Shown here: positions 24,580-35,163 of the stretch, piece after piece
Layout of the letters: each line of letters starts with the position of its first letter
Numbering within the stretch: position 1 is the stretch's first letter
Assembly (NCBI RefSeq): GCF_958979055.1
Contig: NC_084891.1
Location: 4,220,501 to 4,284,500, forward strand
Reading direction: 5' to 3'
Source: Alnus glutinosa
Taxonomy: Eukaryota; Streptophyta; Magnoliopsida; Fagales; Betulaceae
DNA: 64,000 nucleotides
Position numbers and translations under genes: made by a program
The notes under the pieces: model-generated
Database searches by the model: none
Told to the model about the DNA's origin: nothing
The model's input: only the letters and a program-made list of their open reading frames with translations

Positions 24580-27500
24580 TGAAAACGAGAGCTGCTATGG
24601 TAGAGGAAACCCAACAACTAAAGGAACTAAAAGGGCAGGTTCAACATCCGCAGGTTGATATGGTCACTAAGGCTGACCTGACCATTTTATGAGCTGAAGC
24701 ACGGGCAGATCTACAGACAGCAATGCAACAGAATCAGGTGGAAATTAGATAAATGATCCAAGCGATGCTGAGTGGCCATATGGGATCAAGTGGTGGGCGA
24801 CAGGAGCAAAGGGGGCCCCTCTAGATCAGGGAACGGCAGACAGGATTATGGGGGACATTCCGGTCACACTCACCATAATTTCAGTAGCAGAGAAAACACG
24901 AACCAAGATGGATCTAGGTTCGGAGATGGGTTTAAGCCCAAAATGGTCAAACTCGACTTTTCGAGGTTTGACGGTGAGGACCTTGAAACCTGGTGCTGTT
25001 GAGCTGAGCAATTTTTCTATCATTATGGCACTCCCGACACTCAACGTCTGAACATCTCCTCTTTTCGCAAGGAGGGCAGAGCAATGGTGTGGTTCTAGGA
25101 GTTAAAGGCAAGTCAAACGGTCAATAGTTGGGAGGAATTTGTGCGAGCAATCCAAATACCGTTCGGTCCGATCGCCTATGACGACCCCATGGAGACCCTT
25201 TCAAAGTTGAAGCAAGAGGGTTCGCTAGAAGAATACAAGACTAAGTTTGATACTCTGGCTCTCAAAGTCCAGAAGCTGCCCGAGGAGCACAAGCTGAGCT
25301 ACTTCCTTGGAGGATTGAAGGACGAGATACGGCTTCCGGTCAGAATGTTTCACCCGAAGAGCCTTGTAGATGCATATTCCCTTGCTCGGATCCAAGAGGA
25401 ATGTATGCTCAATTCCACTAAGAGTGTGCGATCTGTTTGGAGATCGACTCAACTAACCCAATCACAACGTGGGTTTGGCGCTGACATACCCATGGGAATG
25501 GCTACGGGCAGTAACCTTAACCCTCCTAAGGGTAACCAGCTTGGACCGTTTAGACAGAACGCCTGGCCACCACCCAAGATGGGGCAGGCTCGGGAAGGGG
25601 GCCACAACCCTAATCAAGCCTTGGTGTCGGTCTAGAAGGTCACCCAAGCCCAAATGGAAGAACGACGGAGGAAGGGGCTGTGTTACTCGTGCGATGCACA
25701 GTGGCAAAAGGGGCCATGTTTGCCAAGCTCCTAAGCTCTTCCTCATTGAGGTAATGGAGAAGGAAAGGGAGGTTGAGCAAACTGCCAAGGCTACTGTAGA
25801 GGAGGATCCAAGGGAGTTTTTCCTTGAAGAATTTTCGGAGATCTCGCTAAACGCCATCACTGGAACCCCAACCCCACGAACCATGTGGATAGTTGGTTCC
25901 TAAGGTTTAATCAGGTAATTATCCTAATAGATTCTGGGAGCACGCATAATTTTGTTGACACAAAATTAGCAAACACTCTCGGGATTCGACCTATGGGGCA
26001 GGATGGGATTAAGGTACAGATTGCAGATGGCCAAGAACTAGTCAGTCCAGGCCGTAGCAGGGAGATTGAGGTCAAAATGCAAGGTCTCGTGTTTCGCACG
26101 GAATTATTCATTTTACCCTTGGCAGGCTGCGACGTGGTATTGGGAACAATGGCTTCGGACTCTCGAGTCTATCCTTTGGGATTTCACTAAATTTCAAATG
26201 GAGTTCCAATATATGGGAAAAGGGTGTGTTCTACATGGGCTACAACAAGGACCTAAGGTAAGCTTAGAAGGGGGTGACTCCTTCAAACTCTCTAAGCAAG
26301 AGCAAAGGGGTGTGTTACTGCACCTAGCGAGCAGTGCTACTCACGAGTTGGCCAGTTCTGGGTAGAAAGGTTGGTTAGAAGGGCAGCAACAAATACCGGG
26401 CCCAGTGGAGAGTATCCTTAAGGAATTTGCAAAGGTCTTCCAAGAACCAAAGGGTCTGCCCCCATCCCAGTCACATGACCATTCAATTCAGCTCTTACCG
26501 GGGCCACAGCCAATCTCAGTCCACCCCTACCGTTATCCCTTCTACCAAGGGGAGATTGAGAAGATAGTTCGTGAGCTGCTGGATTCGGGGGTAATCAAGC
26601 CCAGTCAGAGTCTGTTTTCCTCCCCAATTCTATTGGTGCGGAAGGCGGATGGGACGTGAAGAATGTGCATGGACTACCACGCCCTAAACAAGGTAACGGT
26701 TAAACATAAGTTTCCTACACTGGTTGTAGATGAACTCCTTGATGAATTGTGGGGGGCGAGGGTATTTTCTAAGTTGGACCTAAGGTCAAGATGCCACCAA
26801 CTCTAGATTGTAGAGGCTAATATACCAAAAACCGCTTTCCGAATTCACGAGGGACACTACGATTTCTTAGTGATGCCCTTCGGGCTCACTAATGCCCTTT
26901 CAATTTTCCAAGGCCTCATGAATCAGATTTTCAAACCCTACTTGCAGAGGAAAAAAAAAAAAGCCGTAGACACCTTAAGGTAAAACTAGCTATTTGCTAA
27001 GTTGTCTAAGTACAAATTCGGTTGCGGGAAGGTGGAGTATTTAGGTCACATTATCACTGCGCAAGGAGTGTGTGCTGACCCGAGTAAGATTCAAGCCATG
27101 GTAGACTGGCTATTTCCCAAAAATATTAAGGCTCTAAGGGGTTCCTAGGGCTAACGAGGTACTACCGCAAATTCATCAAAGATTATGGGACAATAGCAGC
27201 ACCACTGACTGCTATGTTAAAAAAGAATTCCTTCACTTGGACTGAATCGGCTCGGCTAGCTTCCCAAGTTTTGAAGGATGCGGTTACACAAGCTCCGGTC
27301 TTGGCTCTACCTAACTTCTCTAGGCCCTCTGTGATAGAATGTAATGCCAGTGGGGTTGGCATAGGGGCTGTACTTATGCAGGAAAAACAACTAGTAGCTT
27401 ACCTGAGCAATGCCCTCAAGGGGAAGGCATTACACAAGTCAACCTACGAAAATGAGCTCTTTGCCCTAGTCATGGCTGTCCAGAAATGGAGGCCTTAACT

Positions 27501-29107
27501 TTTGGGGCAACCATTTGTAGTAAGGACTGATCAACAGAGCCTCAAATTCCTACTTGAACAAAAGGTGGGAATACCCTTCAAGCAAAAGTGGATAACTAAG
27601 CTCCTTGGCTACAATTTTGTGGTGGAATACAAGAAGGGGGTGGATAATAGGGTGGTTGATGCCCTTTCTAGGAGAGAGGTCTCTAGTGAAGAATTTACCA
27701 TCGCCTTGCTATCTATCCCTACCCCTAGCTGGGTAGCCGAATTGAAGCAGTAGTACACTGAAGATGAAGAGTTGCAGCAACTGATGGCTCAATGGCACAA
27801 CCAAGAGCTGGACCCCCAGAGGTATTCTTACAGCGATGGCCTTCTCTTCTACAAGCATAAGATCCTCTTGGGCCAATCTCCTCAGATTAAGGCTTAGGTC
27901 CTAGCCTCGGTGCACAGTGATCAGACAGCTAGGCACTCAGGGTATGAGAAGACACTACACAGGGCAAGGAGAGACTTCTACTGGAAGGTGATGAGAAAGG
28001 ATATCAAGAGCTTTATAAGGGAGTGTGAAGTCTGCCAGAGGAATAAACGTGAAAGTATTTCTCCAGCAGGGCTGTTGCAGCCTCTCCCTATTCCCACTCG
28101 GGTGTGGACTGAAATTTCTATGGATTTCGTGGAAGGACTACCATTGTCCAGTGGACACTCTGTGGTATTTGTAGTGGTGGACCGATTGTCAAAATACAGT
28201 CATTTTGTATCCCTAGCACACCCCTACTAGCAACTACAGTGGCTCAACTATTCATAGCTAATATTCAAATTACATGGAATGCTTCAGTCCATCATAATTG
28301 GAAAATGTTAGATTTACAACACCAATACAACAACTGCACAACAACCCCTCACATGAGGATGGGCCCCACACACTGGGGCCCACCCTCATGTGAGGGGTTG
28401 TTGTGCAGTTGTTGTGATGGTGTAGTGTAAAAATCAAATCCCTTCCGACAGAGACTCTACTTTTACCAGTACATTCTGGAGCGAGTTATACAGACTACAA
28501 GGAGCCACCCTAAAGCTAAGCACTAGCTACCATCCACAAACGAACGGGCAAACTGAGATAGTCAAGAAATGCCTAGAGCATTACCTGCGATGCTTCTCAC
28601 AGGAAAGCCCTAAACACTGGACACTGTGGCTCCCATGGGCAGAGTACTGGTAAAATACCTCATGGCACTCATCAACCCAAATGACCCCATTTGAGGCCGT
28701 TTACGGGGTACCCCCACCTAGGCTGCTAAGCTATATTCCCGGGACTACCCGAGTGGAGGCTGTGGATGAGATGCTGCGCAACCGCGAGCACATCCTCAAT
28801 CTCCTCCAACACAACATGCAGCAAGCATACCAAATGATGAAAAGGTATGCTGACTTAAGAAGGACAGAAAGAAATTTCAAAGTAGGGAAACAAGTGTACC
28901 TACGATTGCAGCCCTACCAGGAGTCTTCAGTCGCCTACCGCCGTGCTCTGAAGCTATCCCCGCGGTTCTACGGGCCGTTCACCATCATCCGAAAAGTCGG
29001 TGAGGTGGCGCACGAGCTGGATCTGCCCCCAAATGCCTGCATCCACCCGGTTTTTCAAATGTCGCAACTCAAGCTCAAACTGGGCTCCGCATCTTCTGCC
29101 CAACCGT
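24580..29107 (+). pseudogene. Gag-pol polyprotein pseudogene (Ty3/gypsy)
   Basis: Seen in order: capsid gag at about 25100-25600; a damaged CCHC knuckle at about 25675-25725; an aspartic protease with IDSGSTHNFVD (about 25925-26140); a reverse transcriptase start with PYRYPFYQGEIEK (about 26480-27000, broken by stops and deletions); RNase H including YENELFALVMAVQKW and TDQQSLKFLLEQ (27214-27700); integrase with the HHCC-type H2C2 zinc finger (about 27900-28080) and core (WTEISMDFVEGLP), interrupted by a MITE at 28311-28435; and the integrase C-terminus (28681-29107). Many stops and frameshifts show it is dead. Part of the RT is deleted and replaced by an A-run near 26950. Confidence 0.88.
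28311..28435. mobile_element. Near-perfect hairpin MITE inside the gypsy integrase
   Basis: Two arms of about 58 bases ('caacaactgcacaacaaccc', 'tcacatgaggatgggcccca' and their inverted complements) flank a loop of about 5 bases. The insertion splits the integrase between the codons for SII and SDRDS. A related element, interrupted by the hAT transposon, lies at 31680-31795/39612-39645. Confidence 0.85.
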
Positions 29108-29257
29108 GTGAGTGTGAGTTTGTTAGAGACCGACAGACATAAAACAAGTATGCGTCTTTTTGGGTTAACTTCCTTAGTCTTTGAGTGAGTGAGAGAGAGA
29201 GAGAGAGACATAAAAACAAGTCTGTGGTCTTTTTGGATTAACTTCTATTGCAAGTTC

Positions 29258-29295
<38 letters not shown>

Positions 29296-29866
29296 GTCTT
29301 TTCAAAATTAATATGATTTTTAAAATAAAAAATATATGATAAATTATTATTAAAATTCGATTAAATTAAAATATATGATAAATTATATTTTGAATGAACT
29401 AAAAAAGAATATAATCCTAGCATTTACAATAATCTTTTTAAATTTAAATTTTTTTAAAATTCTTAACAAAATACACAAAAATTATTAACAAACACTCTAT
29501 CAAAAGTTAAATCTGCCATATGTCAGAATTTTTTTTAAAGTGAATGTTAAAGTTTTCTTAACATTATTTTGTTTCATTGAATACTCTTAAATTTAGTAGA
29601 CCGAATGCTTTTAATAATTAATTTTATCAATAAAAAATAGTATTTATTTAAGAGAATTGATTTCTACATTACAGGTAGAACAACTTCAAAAAAAGAACAA
29701 AAGAAATCCCTGCATAATAGCAATCCTATCAATCATGCCATGTGCGCGAATTTTCGTTTTTCACCTTTTCTTTTCAAACTCTTTCTCGGCAACCAAACAG
29801 ATTCTTTATGCATACCCTACAACCAAAAACAAAACCCAACACAAATCCCATTGCCCATTTCTTTGA

Positions 29867-29976
29867 CCCACATTTTCCCAGCATCCGTACATTGTCTCAA
29901 ACGCATGCCCATCATTTCTTTTACCCACATTTTCCCAGCATCCATACACAGTCTCAAACGCATGCCCATCAATCAA
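29867..29976. repeat. About 55-bp tandem duplication
   Basis: 'acccacattttcccagcatc' and 'ctcaaacgcatgcccatca' each occur twice with the same spacing. Confidence 0.85.
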
Positions 29977-30288
29977 TGACAATAAAAAAAACAAAATTAA
30001 AAAAAAAAAAAAAACCACAGAATTAGGAAACTTGGAAAATGGAGAAAAACCCAACTGACCTTCCAAGTAATTGCACATGAAAACATCCAAATCGTCCTGG
30101 AAATCTTGGAGAGAGAGAGAGAGAGAGAGGGGGGGTGTGACCGTGTGAGTGAGTTTGTTAGAGACTGACAGACATAAAACAAGTATCTCGTCCTTTTGGG
30201 TTAACTTCTTTAGCAAGTTCTTTGAGTGAGAGAGAGAGAGACATAGACTTCCATTGCAAGTTCTTTGAGAGAGAGAGAGAGTACTAGA

Positions 30289-31112
30289 ACTATTTGGCAA
30301 CCGAGTGGAATAATTATTTCACTCGGGTTTTTTCTAAAACCCGCCCACCCGCATAAAACTCGGATTTTGACCTGAGTTTTAAGAAAATTCAATGCTATTT
30401 TTCAGATTAATGGTGGGACCCACGAGCATGAAAAGTTGACTAAAAAAACGCGTGGATCTCACATTTAAATAATAAAATATTAATAATTTAAATAAAAAAA
30501 AAAAAATTAAAAAAAAAAAGAAATTAAAAAAAAAAACAAAGGGGTGGCTGCCGGCTGGCAACCACCCCCCCTTGGGGGAGGCCGCGTGGCCTCCCCCGAG
30601 TACTGGGGGTGGCCGCGCGGCCTCCCCCGAGTACTGGGGGTGGCCGCGCGGCCTCCCCCGAGTACTGGGGGGGGCCGCGCGGCCTCCCCCGAGTACTGGG
30701 GGTGGCCGCACGGCCTCCCCCAACCACTGGGGGTGGCCGCGCGACCACCCCGACCTCCTCTGGTGGCGGCGAGGCCACCCCCAAAAGGTTGGCAGCCACC
30801 CCTTCCTTCATTTTTTTTTTTTAATTTTTAATTTTGATTTCAATTATTTTTTTAAAAAAATATTATTTATTTTTTTTAATTAAATAATCAATATATAATA
30901 AATTATTATTATTTAAATTATTATTTCACACAACTTTTCAAAATACCAATCATTATACACAACTTTTTAAACTTCCAATCATTTCTTACTATTAAAATAT
31001 AATATTTTTCAATCTCAAAATTCAACACCCAAACACAATTTTTTACCTTGATATTTGTAAATAGAATTAGAATTCAATTCTAATTCTAAAAATTCAATAC
31101 CCAAACGCACCT
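30289..31112. mobile_element. Insertion with GC-rich core (probable non-autonomous DNA element)
   Basis: Absent from duplication copy 1, so its limits can be read by comparison: the left flank 'gagagtacta' and right flank 'ctacttttcaaa' join as 'gagagtatttagtcttttc' in the empty copy. A CTA repeat at the borders suggests a 3-bp target duplication. AT-rich ends surround an extremely GC-rich repeat core at 30540-30812. No coding capacity. Confidence 0.6.
30544..30812. repeat. GC-rich 31-bp minisatellite with inverted flanks
   Basis: Four to five copies of a 31-base unit containing 'gtggccgcgcggcctccccc' and 'gagtactggg'. The flanks 'ggggtggctgcc...' and '...ggcagccacccc' are inverted complements, so the array can fold into one long stem. 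It is open in several frames only because of composition (PPP/GGG-rich), so those frames are not called as genes. Confidence 0.9.
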
Positions 31113-31336
31113 ACTTTTCAAAATTAATGTGATTTTTAAAATAAAAAATATATGATAAATTATTATTAAATTTCGATTAAATTAAAATATATGATAAATT
31201 ATATTTTGAATGAACTAAAAAATAATATAATCCTAGCATTTACAATAATCTTTTTAAATTTAATTTTTAAAAAAAAATTTAACAAAATACACAAAAATTA
31301 TTAACAAATACTCTTATCAAAAGTTAAATCTGACAT

Positions 31337-31518
31337 GAGTAATGCTACACATCATCCTCTTGTCCACCTTTTATCCTCCCAAAATTGACGTGGCTCTTAA
31401 AATTACCATTGAATCAAAATTCAATAATGATTTATCATAAATTCAATGGTGATTTTAAGAGCCACATCAAATTTGAGAGGACAAAAGGAGGACAAGGGGA
31501 TGATGTATAGCATTACTC
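31337..31518. mobile_element. 182-bp Mutator-like MITE with 9-bp TSD and visible empty site
   Basis: Arms of about 65 bases ('gagtaatgctacacatcatc' and its inverted complement) surround a short centre. 'atctgacat' is duplicated exactly at 31328-31336 and 31519-31527. The paralogous empty site in duplication copy 1 reads 'aatctgccatatgtcag' near 29507, confirming insertion after the duplication. Confidence 0.92.
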
Positions 31519-31679
31519 ATCTGACATATGTAAGAATTTTTTTTAAAGTGAACGTTAAAGTTTTCTTAATGTTATTTTGTTTCATTGAATGCTTTGAAAG
31601 GTTTGGTTTGACTTAATTTTAATACACCGAATGCTTTTAATAATTAACTTTATCAATAAAAAATAGTATTTATTTAAGA

Positions 31680-31795
31680 TGATTGATTCCTACACTACAC
31701 AACTACAACAACTTCACAACACACTCTCACATGGAGGTAGGCCTCACACACTGAGACCCACCCCATGTGAGGGAGTGTTATGAAGTTGTTGTACC
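31680..31795. mobile_element. Left part of a hairpin MITE interrupted by the hAT element
   Basis: 'ctacaacaacttcacaacac' ... 'tgttatgaagttgttgtacc' forms a hairpin that resumes after the hAT right end ('tgtgttgtgtaaatatc', 39620-39636). Same family as 28311-28435. Confidence 0.7.
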
Positions 31796-31945
31796 TAGGG
31801 CTGGCAAAACGGGTATCCGACACGACCCGTTTAGGCTAGATCCAAACACGACATGACACGGCTATTTCACGGGTCACCCGACACGACCCGTGAAACCCGT
31901 TTAGCGTAACGGGTCATGTCGGGTCGACACGACCCGTTTAACCCA
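31796..31945. repeat. hAT left terminal/subterminal region with ACCCG motif cluster
   Basis: The 12-base TIR is followed by about ten ACCCGT/ACGGGT words within 140 bases. The mirror region is at 39450-39611. Confidence 0.8.
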
Positions 31946-32620
31946 TTTAACTGAAATACTGAAAATTCCATAATAGGCATTGATCGTAGCACTAGCATCA
32001 TTGATCACGACCATTCCAACATGCAGGGCATTATTTCTATCCCTTAACTATCAAACTCAGCTGACAACATATTAAACAATCAGTTTACCTTGAACTGCAA
32101 ACTCAGATTTTGATAGTGATATTACACATCCATGAGGCCTAGTCCAATATTATGGAATTTACATTCTAACGACAAAAGGTGCAAAAATGAGATAATATGG
32201 GGGAGGGAGGGGGAAGAAAATGAAAGGACACAAAGAGTGGGAGAGTCTGTTTCTTGGAGAAGGAAGGGGAAAAACTTTAATTAAATATGCTTCTTTCACC
32301 TGATATTCCGTCAAGTGAAATGCAAATAGATTTGTAACTTTGAGAATAAGTTTAAGACCGCTTCATAAGACATCCACTTCATAAATAACTGTATGATAGA
32401 AACCAGTTTTAAGGATGTCTCTTTCACTTCTTTTTGTTTTTTGTTTTTTTTTTAAAAAAAAATATGTATTGTATCTATCTATTCGTCTCTCATTTAATTT
32501 GTACTGTACATGTATTTCAAGCAACAGGAAATAAATTTCTGGAAGTTTAGACAATGATATATGGGAGAACAAAATAGCAACCTACTTGACCAAAAAACAA
32601 AGAAAAAAAAAAAGAGTGAC

Positions 32621-33206
32621 CTGTAAATAAGCCCTAGAAGGTAATGACCGGCTGCACCATTTGGAATCTGCATAAAGAAGATAAACACAAGAAGCAAGTC
32701 ATCATCATCCTAAAAAGCAACTGAAAATAGAAGTGATGGAACATCCAAACAATTAGAGTGACCAAAGTATAAATCATGCAACTTGTTTGAATCCCATTTT
32801 TTAAGAAAACAAATGTAATGGTTAAGAATATTTTGCTTGTACACAAGTTACTCTCTAATACATACCTCTGCACCTGGCTCATTAGCAGGACATAATGCAG
32901 CTTCGGATTCTTTAAGAAGATCCAGCTGAAAGCATGATAGTGCAAACAAGTAGTGGGACTGAGCCATTTGCATTCCTTCATATAGAACAATGAACAAAAA
33001 AAGAAGAGAGAGATTAATGGATGATAAATTTTTTCAAAAAAATCAACCACAATAAAGAAACGGAAAAGAACACTAACAACAAATTGGTTCAAAAATGGCA
33101 AAAAAATTAATACTATGACACATAGTCACATACCCTTCAAAATATGATACGCAGCATAAGATTGATTGTTGTGCAAGTAACAGTCAGCTAATAATTGCAT
33201 ATTCGT
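32621..33206 (-). pseudogene. CDC27B: Captured CDC27/APC3 fragment, copy B (three exons)
   Basis: Minus-strand exons at 33206-33134 (NMQLLADCYLHNNQSYAAYH), 32975-32866 (MAQSHYLFALSCFQLDLLKE, then a segment ending PANEPGAE) and 32667-32621 (IPNGAAGHYLLGLIYR) match consecutive N-terminal TPR exons of the APC/C subunit CDC27/HOBBIT. Splice sites and introns are kept, so genomic DNA was captured, not cDNA. Only about 75 of some 700 residues are present; no start or rest of the gene. Nonfunctional as CDC27. It lies downstream of the transposase in the same orientation. Confidence 0.85.
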
Positions 33207-33279
33207 CTGCATATAACAAAAAGGCATCAAGGGTTCAAGAAAAACTAAGAGGAATGATTCAGAAAATCCAAAAATTGAT

Positions 33280-34000
33280 GTGTCCCGCGATGAACAACTC
33301 CTGAGCATCTCTAACGAAGCTTTGGGCTGATCCATTGGAACCATATGACCAGCATCATGGACCTGCAAATATTGTTAGGACCAGTGTTGCTTAAATTAGA
33401 ATATGAGAGATAGAGATAGAGATGGAGATAGAGATAGATAGAGAGAGAGACCTCGAGGAAACTGAGAGGCCCATGGCTCTTCAGCAATCTTGCTTCTGCA
33501 CTGTCAACTAAAAATGGAACGGTTACGGTTGCCCTGAACTGTTTCTATCCAGACCATTCCATGGCATCAACCCACCTTGAATTCCCTGCCCATTAAAAGA
33601 GAGACAAACCAAGAGTTCAGGCTTTGCATTTTAAAAAAAGACGTTATTTGTTGTTTGAAAAAAAAAAAAAAAAAAGTCTGAAAGAACTTTGTAAAAAACT
33701 TTTCATTTTTTGAACGAAAGAGGCTTTACCGAGCCAGTTGCAAATGAGATCATACTCCCCAGCATACACAAGAAGCTTGATTCCATCCTCCAGGAGAGCA
33801 GGAATACCCACTTCAAGATTCCTCATCCAGTCCACAAGCATGGCTTCATATACCTCGCTACTGCATGAAACGAATTCTCTATCCCCAACTCCTAAAGATT
33901 CCCTCATTGACTTCTGGTTCAGGAATATCTCCATGTTGGAGAAGTCATAACACAGGTCTCCCTCGCATTTCTTTCTAACATCATAGTACTGCAGACCCAA
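33280..34000 (-). pseudogene. Captured serine carboxypeptidase-like fragment
   Basis: Minus-strand exons: about 33990-33730 (CYDFSNMEIFLNQKSMRESL, then a segment through VYEAMLVDWMRNLEVGIPAL to LLVYAGEYDLICNWLG, including the catalytic Asp region), about 33585-33452 (WVDAMEWSG then stop, later LLKSHGPLSFLE), and about 33362-33280 (VHDAGHMVPMDQPKASLEML with the catalytic His). This matches the C-terminal part of carboxypeptidase III/SCPL48-49-type enzymes, vacuolar peptidases of the S10 family. The catalytic Ser region and N-terminus are absent, and a TAG replaces a conserved Gln after WSG. It is flanked on both sides by CDC27 fragments. Confidence 0.85.
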
Positions 34001-34098
34001 ACATTCTCATCAAAGCTGAAAATGCATTTTTGCTACTTCACAACATAATTCTGAAATGATACAAGAGGTGTTTTAAATTTTAATTGTGCCCTCTTACA

Positions 34099-34547
34099 TT
34101 TAATGGTTAAGAATATTTTGCTTGTACACAAGTTACTCTCCAATACATACCTCTGCACCTGGCTCATTAGCAGGACATAATGCAGCTTCGGATTCTTTAA
34201 GAAGATCCAGTTGAAAGCATGATAGTGCAAACAAGTAGCGGGACTGAGCCATTTGCATTCCTTCATAGAACAATGAACGAAAAAAGAAGAGAGAAATTAA
34301 TGGATGATAAATTTTTTCAAAAAAATCAACCACAGTAAAGAAACGAAAGAGAACACTAACAACAAATTGGTTCAAAAATGGCAAAAAAATTAATACTATA
34401 ACACATACCCTTTAAAATATGGTAAGCAGCATAAGATTGATTGTTGTGCAAGTAACAGTCAGCTAATAATTGCATATTCGTCTGCATATAACAAAAAGGC
34501 ATCAAGGGTTCAAGAAAAACTAAGAGGAATGATTCAGAAAATCCAAA
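34099..34547 (-). pseudogene. CDC27B: Captured CDC27/APC3 fragment, copy A (two exons)
   Basis: Duplicate of 32817-33273 at roughly 95% identity: exon NMQLLADCYLHNNQSYAAYH (about 34480-34408) and exon MAQSRYLFALSCFQLDLLKE (about 34250-34145), with the intron between them kept. The copy keeps an Arg in AQSRYLF where copy B has His. The third exon of copy B is absent. Confidence 0.85.
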
Positions 34548-35163
34548 AACTAAGTTTCATATAAACAAACAAGCCCTTTGTACAAGCTGCAAAATCAAAT
34601 AACGATAAAACTAAAATTCCAAAAGCAAGTAATTCCATACACATAACAAAGCCAATTGGAGGTTAGAAATTCCATACACATAACCACAATTAACTTCTCT
34701 GATAGTTCGAAATTTGGAGGTTAGAAAGAGTTATAATAAGTAATAACATAGAGCCATTTCTATGGCAAAAAATTCTCAAATACAAAAAACCCCATCATAA
34801 TTGTCCACTCTTAAGTCTTGATCCCTTGAATGAATATGCTCATTGTCCATCAGATTGGGTCCAACGCAAGTTAGTTTGTCATGTCCATCTTTGTCATTCA
34901 ACTCCAATACCTAAAGGAAAAAAACAAAATAATTACATTGGGATGTGAAAAAGTTTGGCCATTCTACCTCAAACACTAAAACACAAACAATAACATAAGA
35001 ACAAAAGAAAGAACATGGAATCTCACAAGAACTGCTACTATCCAATGTCAACACATCCTCTTCTTCGTTATCCACACTCATTGAAGTTTATTCTATATCA
35101 AAAGATAAAATAAATTAATGTCATTAAAGTAAGATAAAAAAAAAATACAAGTAAATGAAGAAA

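Larger units (their letters stand above)
24046..29107 (+). mobile_element. Ty3/gypsy retrotransposon, decayed and 3' truncated
   Basis: A putative 5' LTR ends in CA at 24549, followed by a primer-binding site and a gag-pol region in the order GAG, zinc knuckle, PR, RT, RNase H, INT, as in Ty3/gypsy. The left LTR limit is uncertain (24046 is a TG near which the LTR could begin). Coding sequence stops abruptly at 29107, just after the conserved HPVFQMSQLK motif of the integrase C-terminus, at the edge of a locally duplicated segment. No 3' LTR is present. Integrase-end features suggest a chromovirus lineage, but the chromodomain is missing. Confidence 0.85.
29108..31690. repeat. Segmental tandem duplication, second copy carrying later insertions
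   Basis: Segment X ('gtttgttagagac', 'gacagacataaaacaagta', GA tract) occurs at 29108-29290 and 30138-30288. Segment Y ('aaaaatatatgataaattat', 'aatcctagcatttacaataa') occurs at about 29300-29690 and 31113-31690. In copy 1 they are adjacent. In copy 2 they are separated by an 824-base insertion, and Y itself contains a 182-base MITE. The first copy therefore shows both empty sites. Confidence 0.85.

Noticed and set aside
29806-30300. 164-residue minus-strand frame with Leu/Ser repeats
   Set aside because: Translation of GA/CT tracts and a 55-bp duplication; no family.
30590-30730. Regular 31-bp repeats resembling a CRISPR array
   Set aside because: Contiguous minisatellite units without unique spacers, in a plant nuclear context.
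30524-30883. Several overlapping P/G/R-rich open frames on both strands
   Set aside because: They exist only because the 31-bp GC-rich minisatellite lacks stops in several frames; no protein family and no codon structure.
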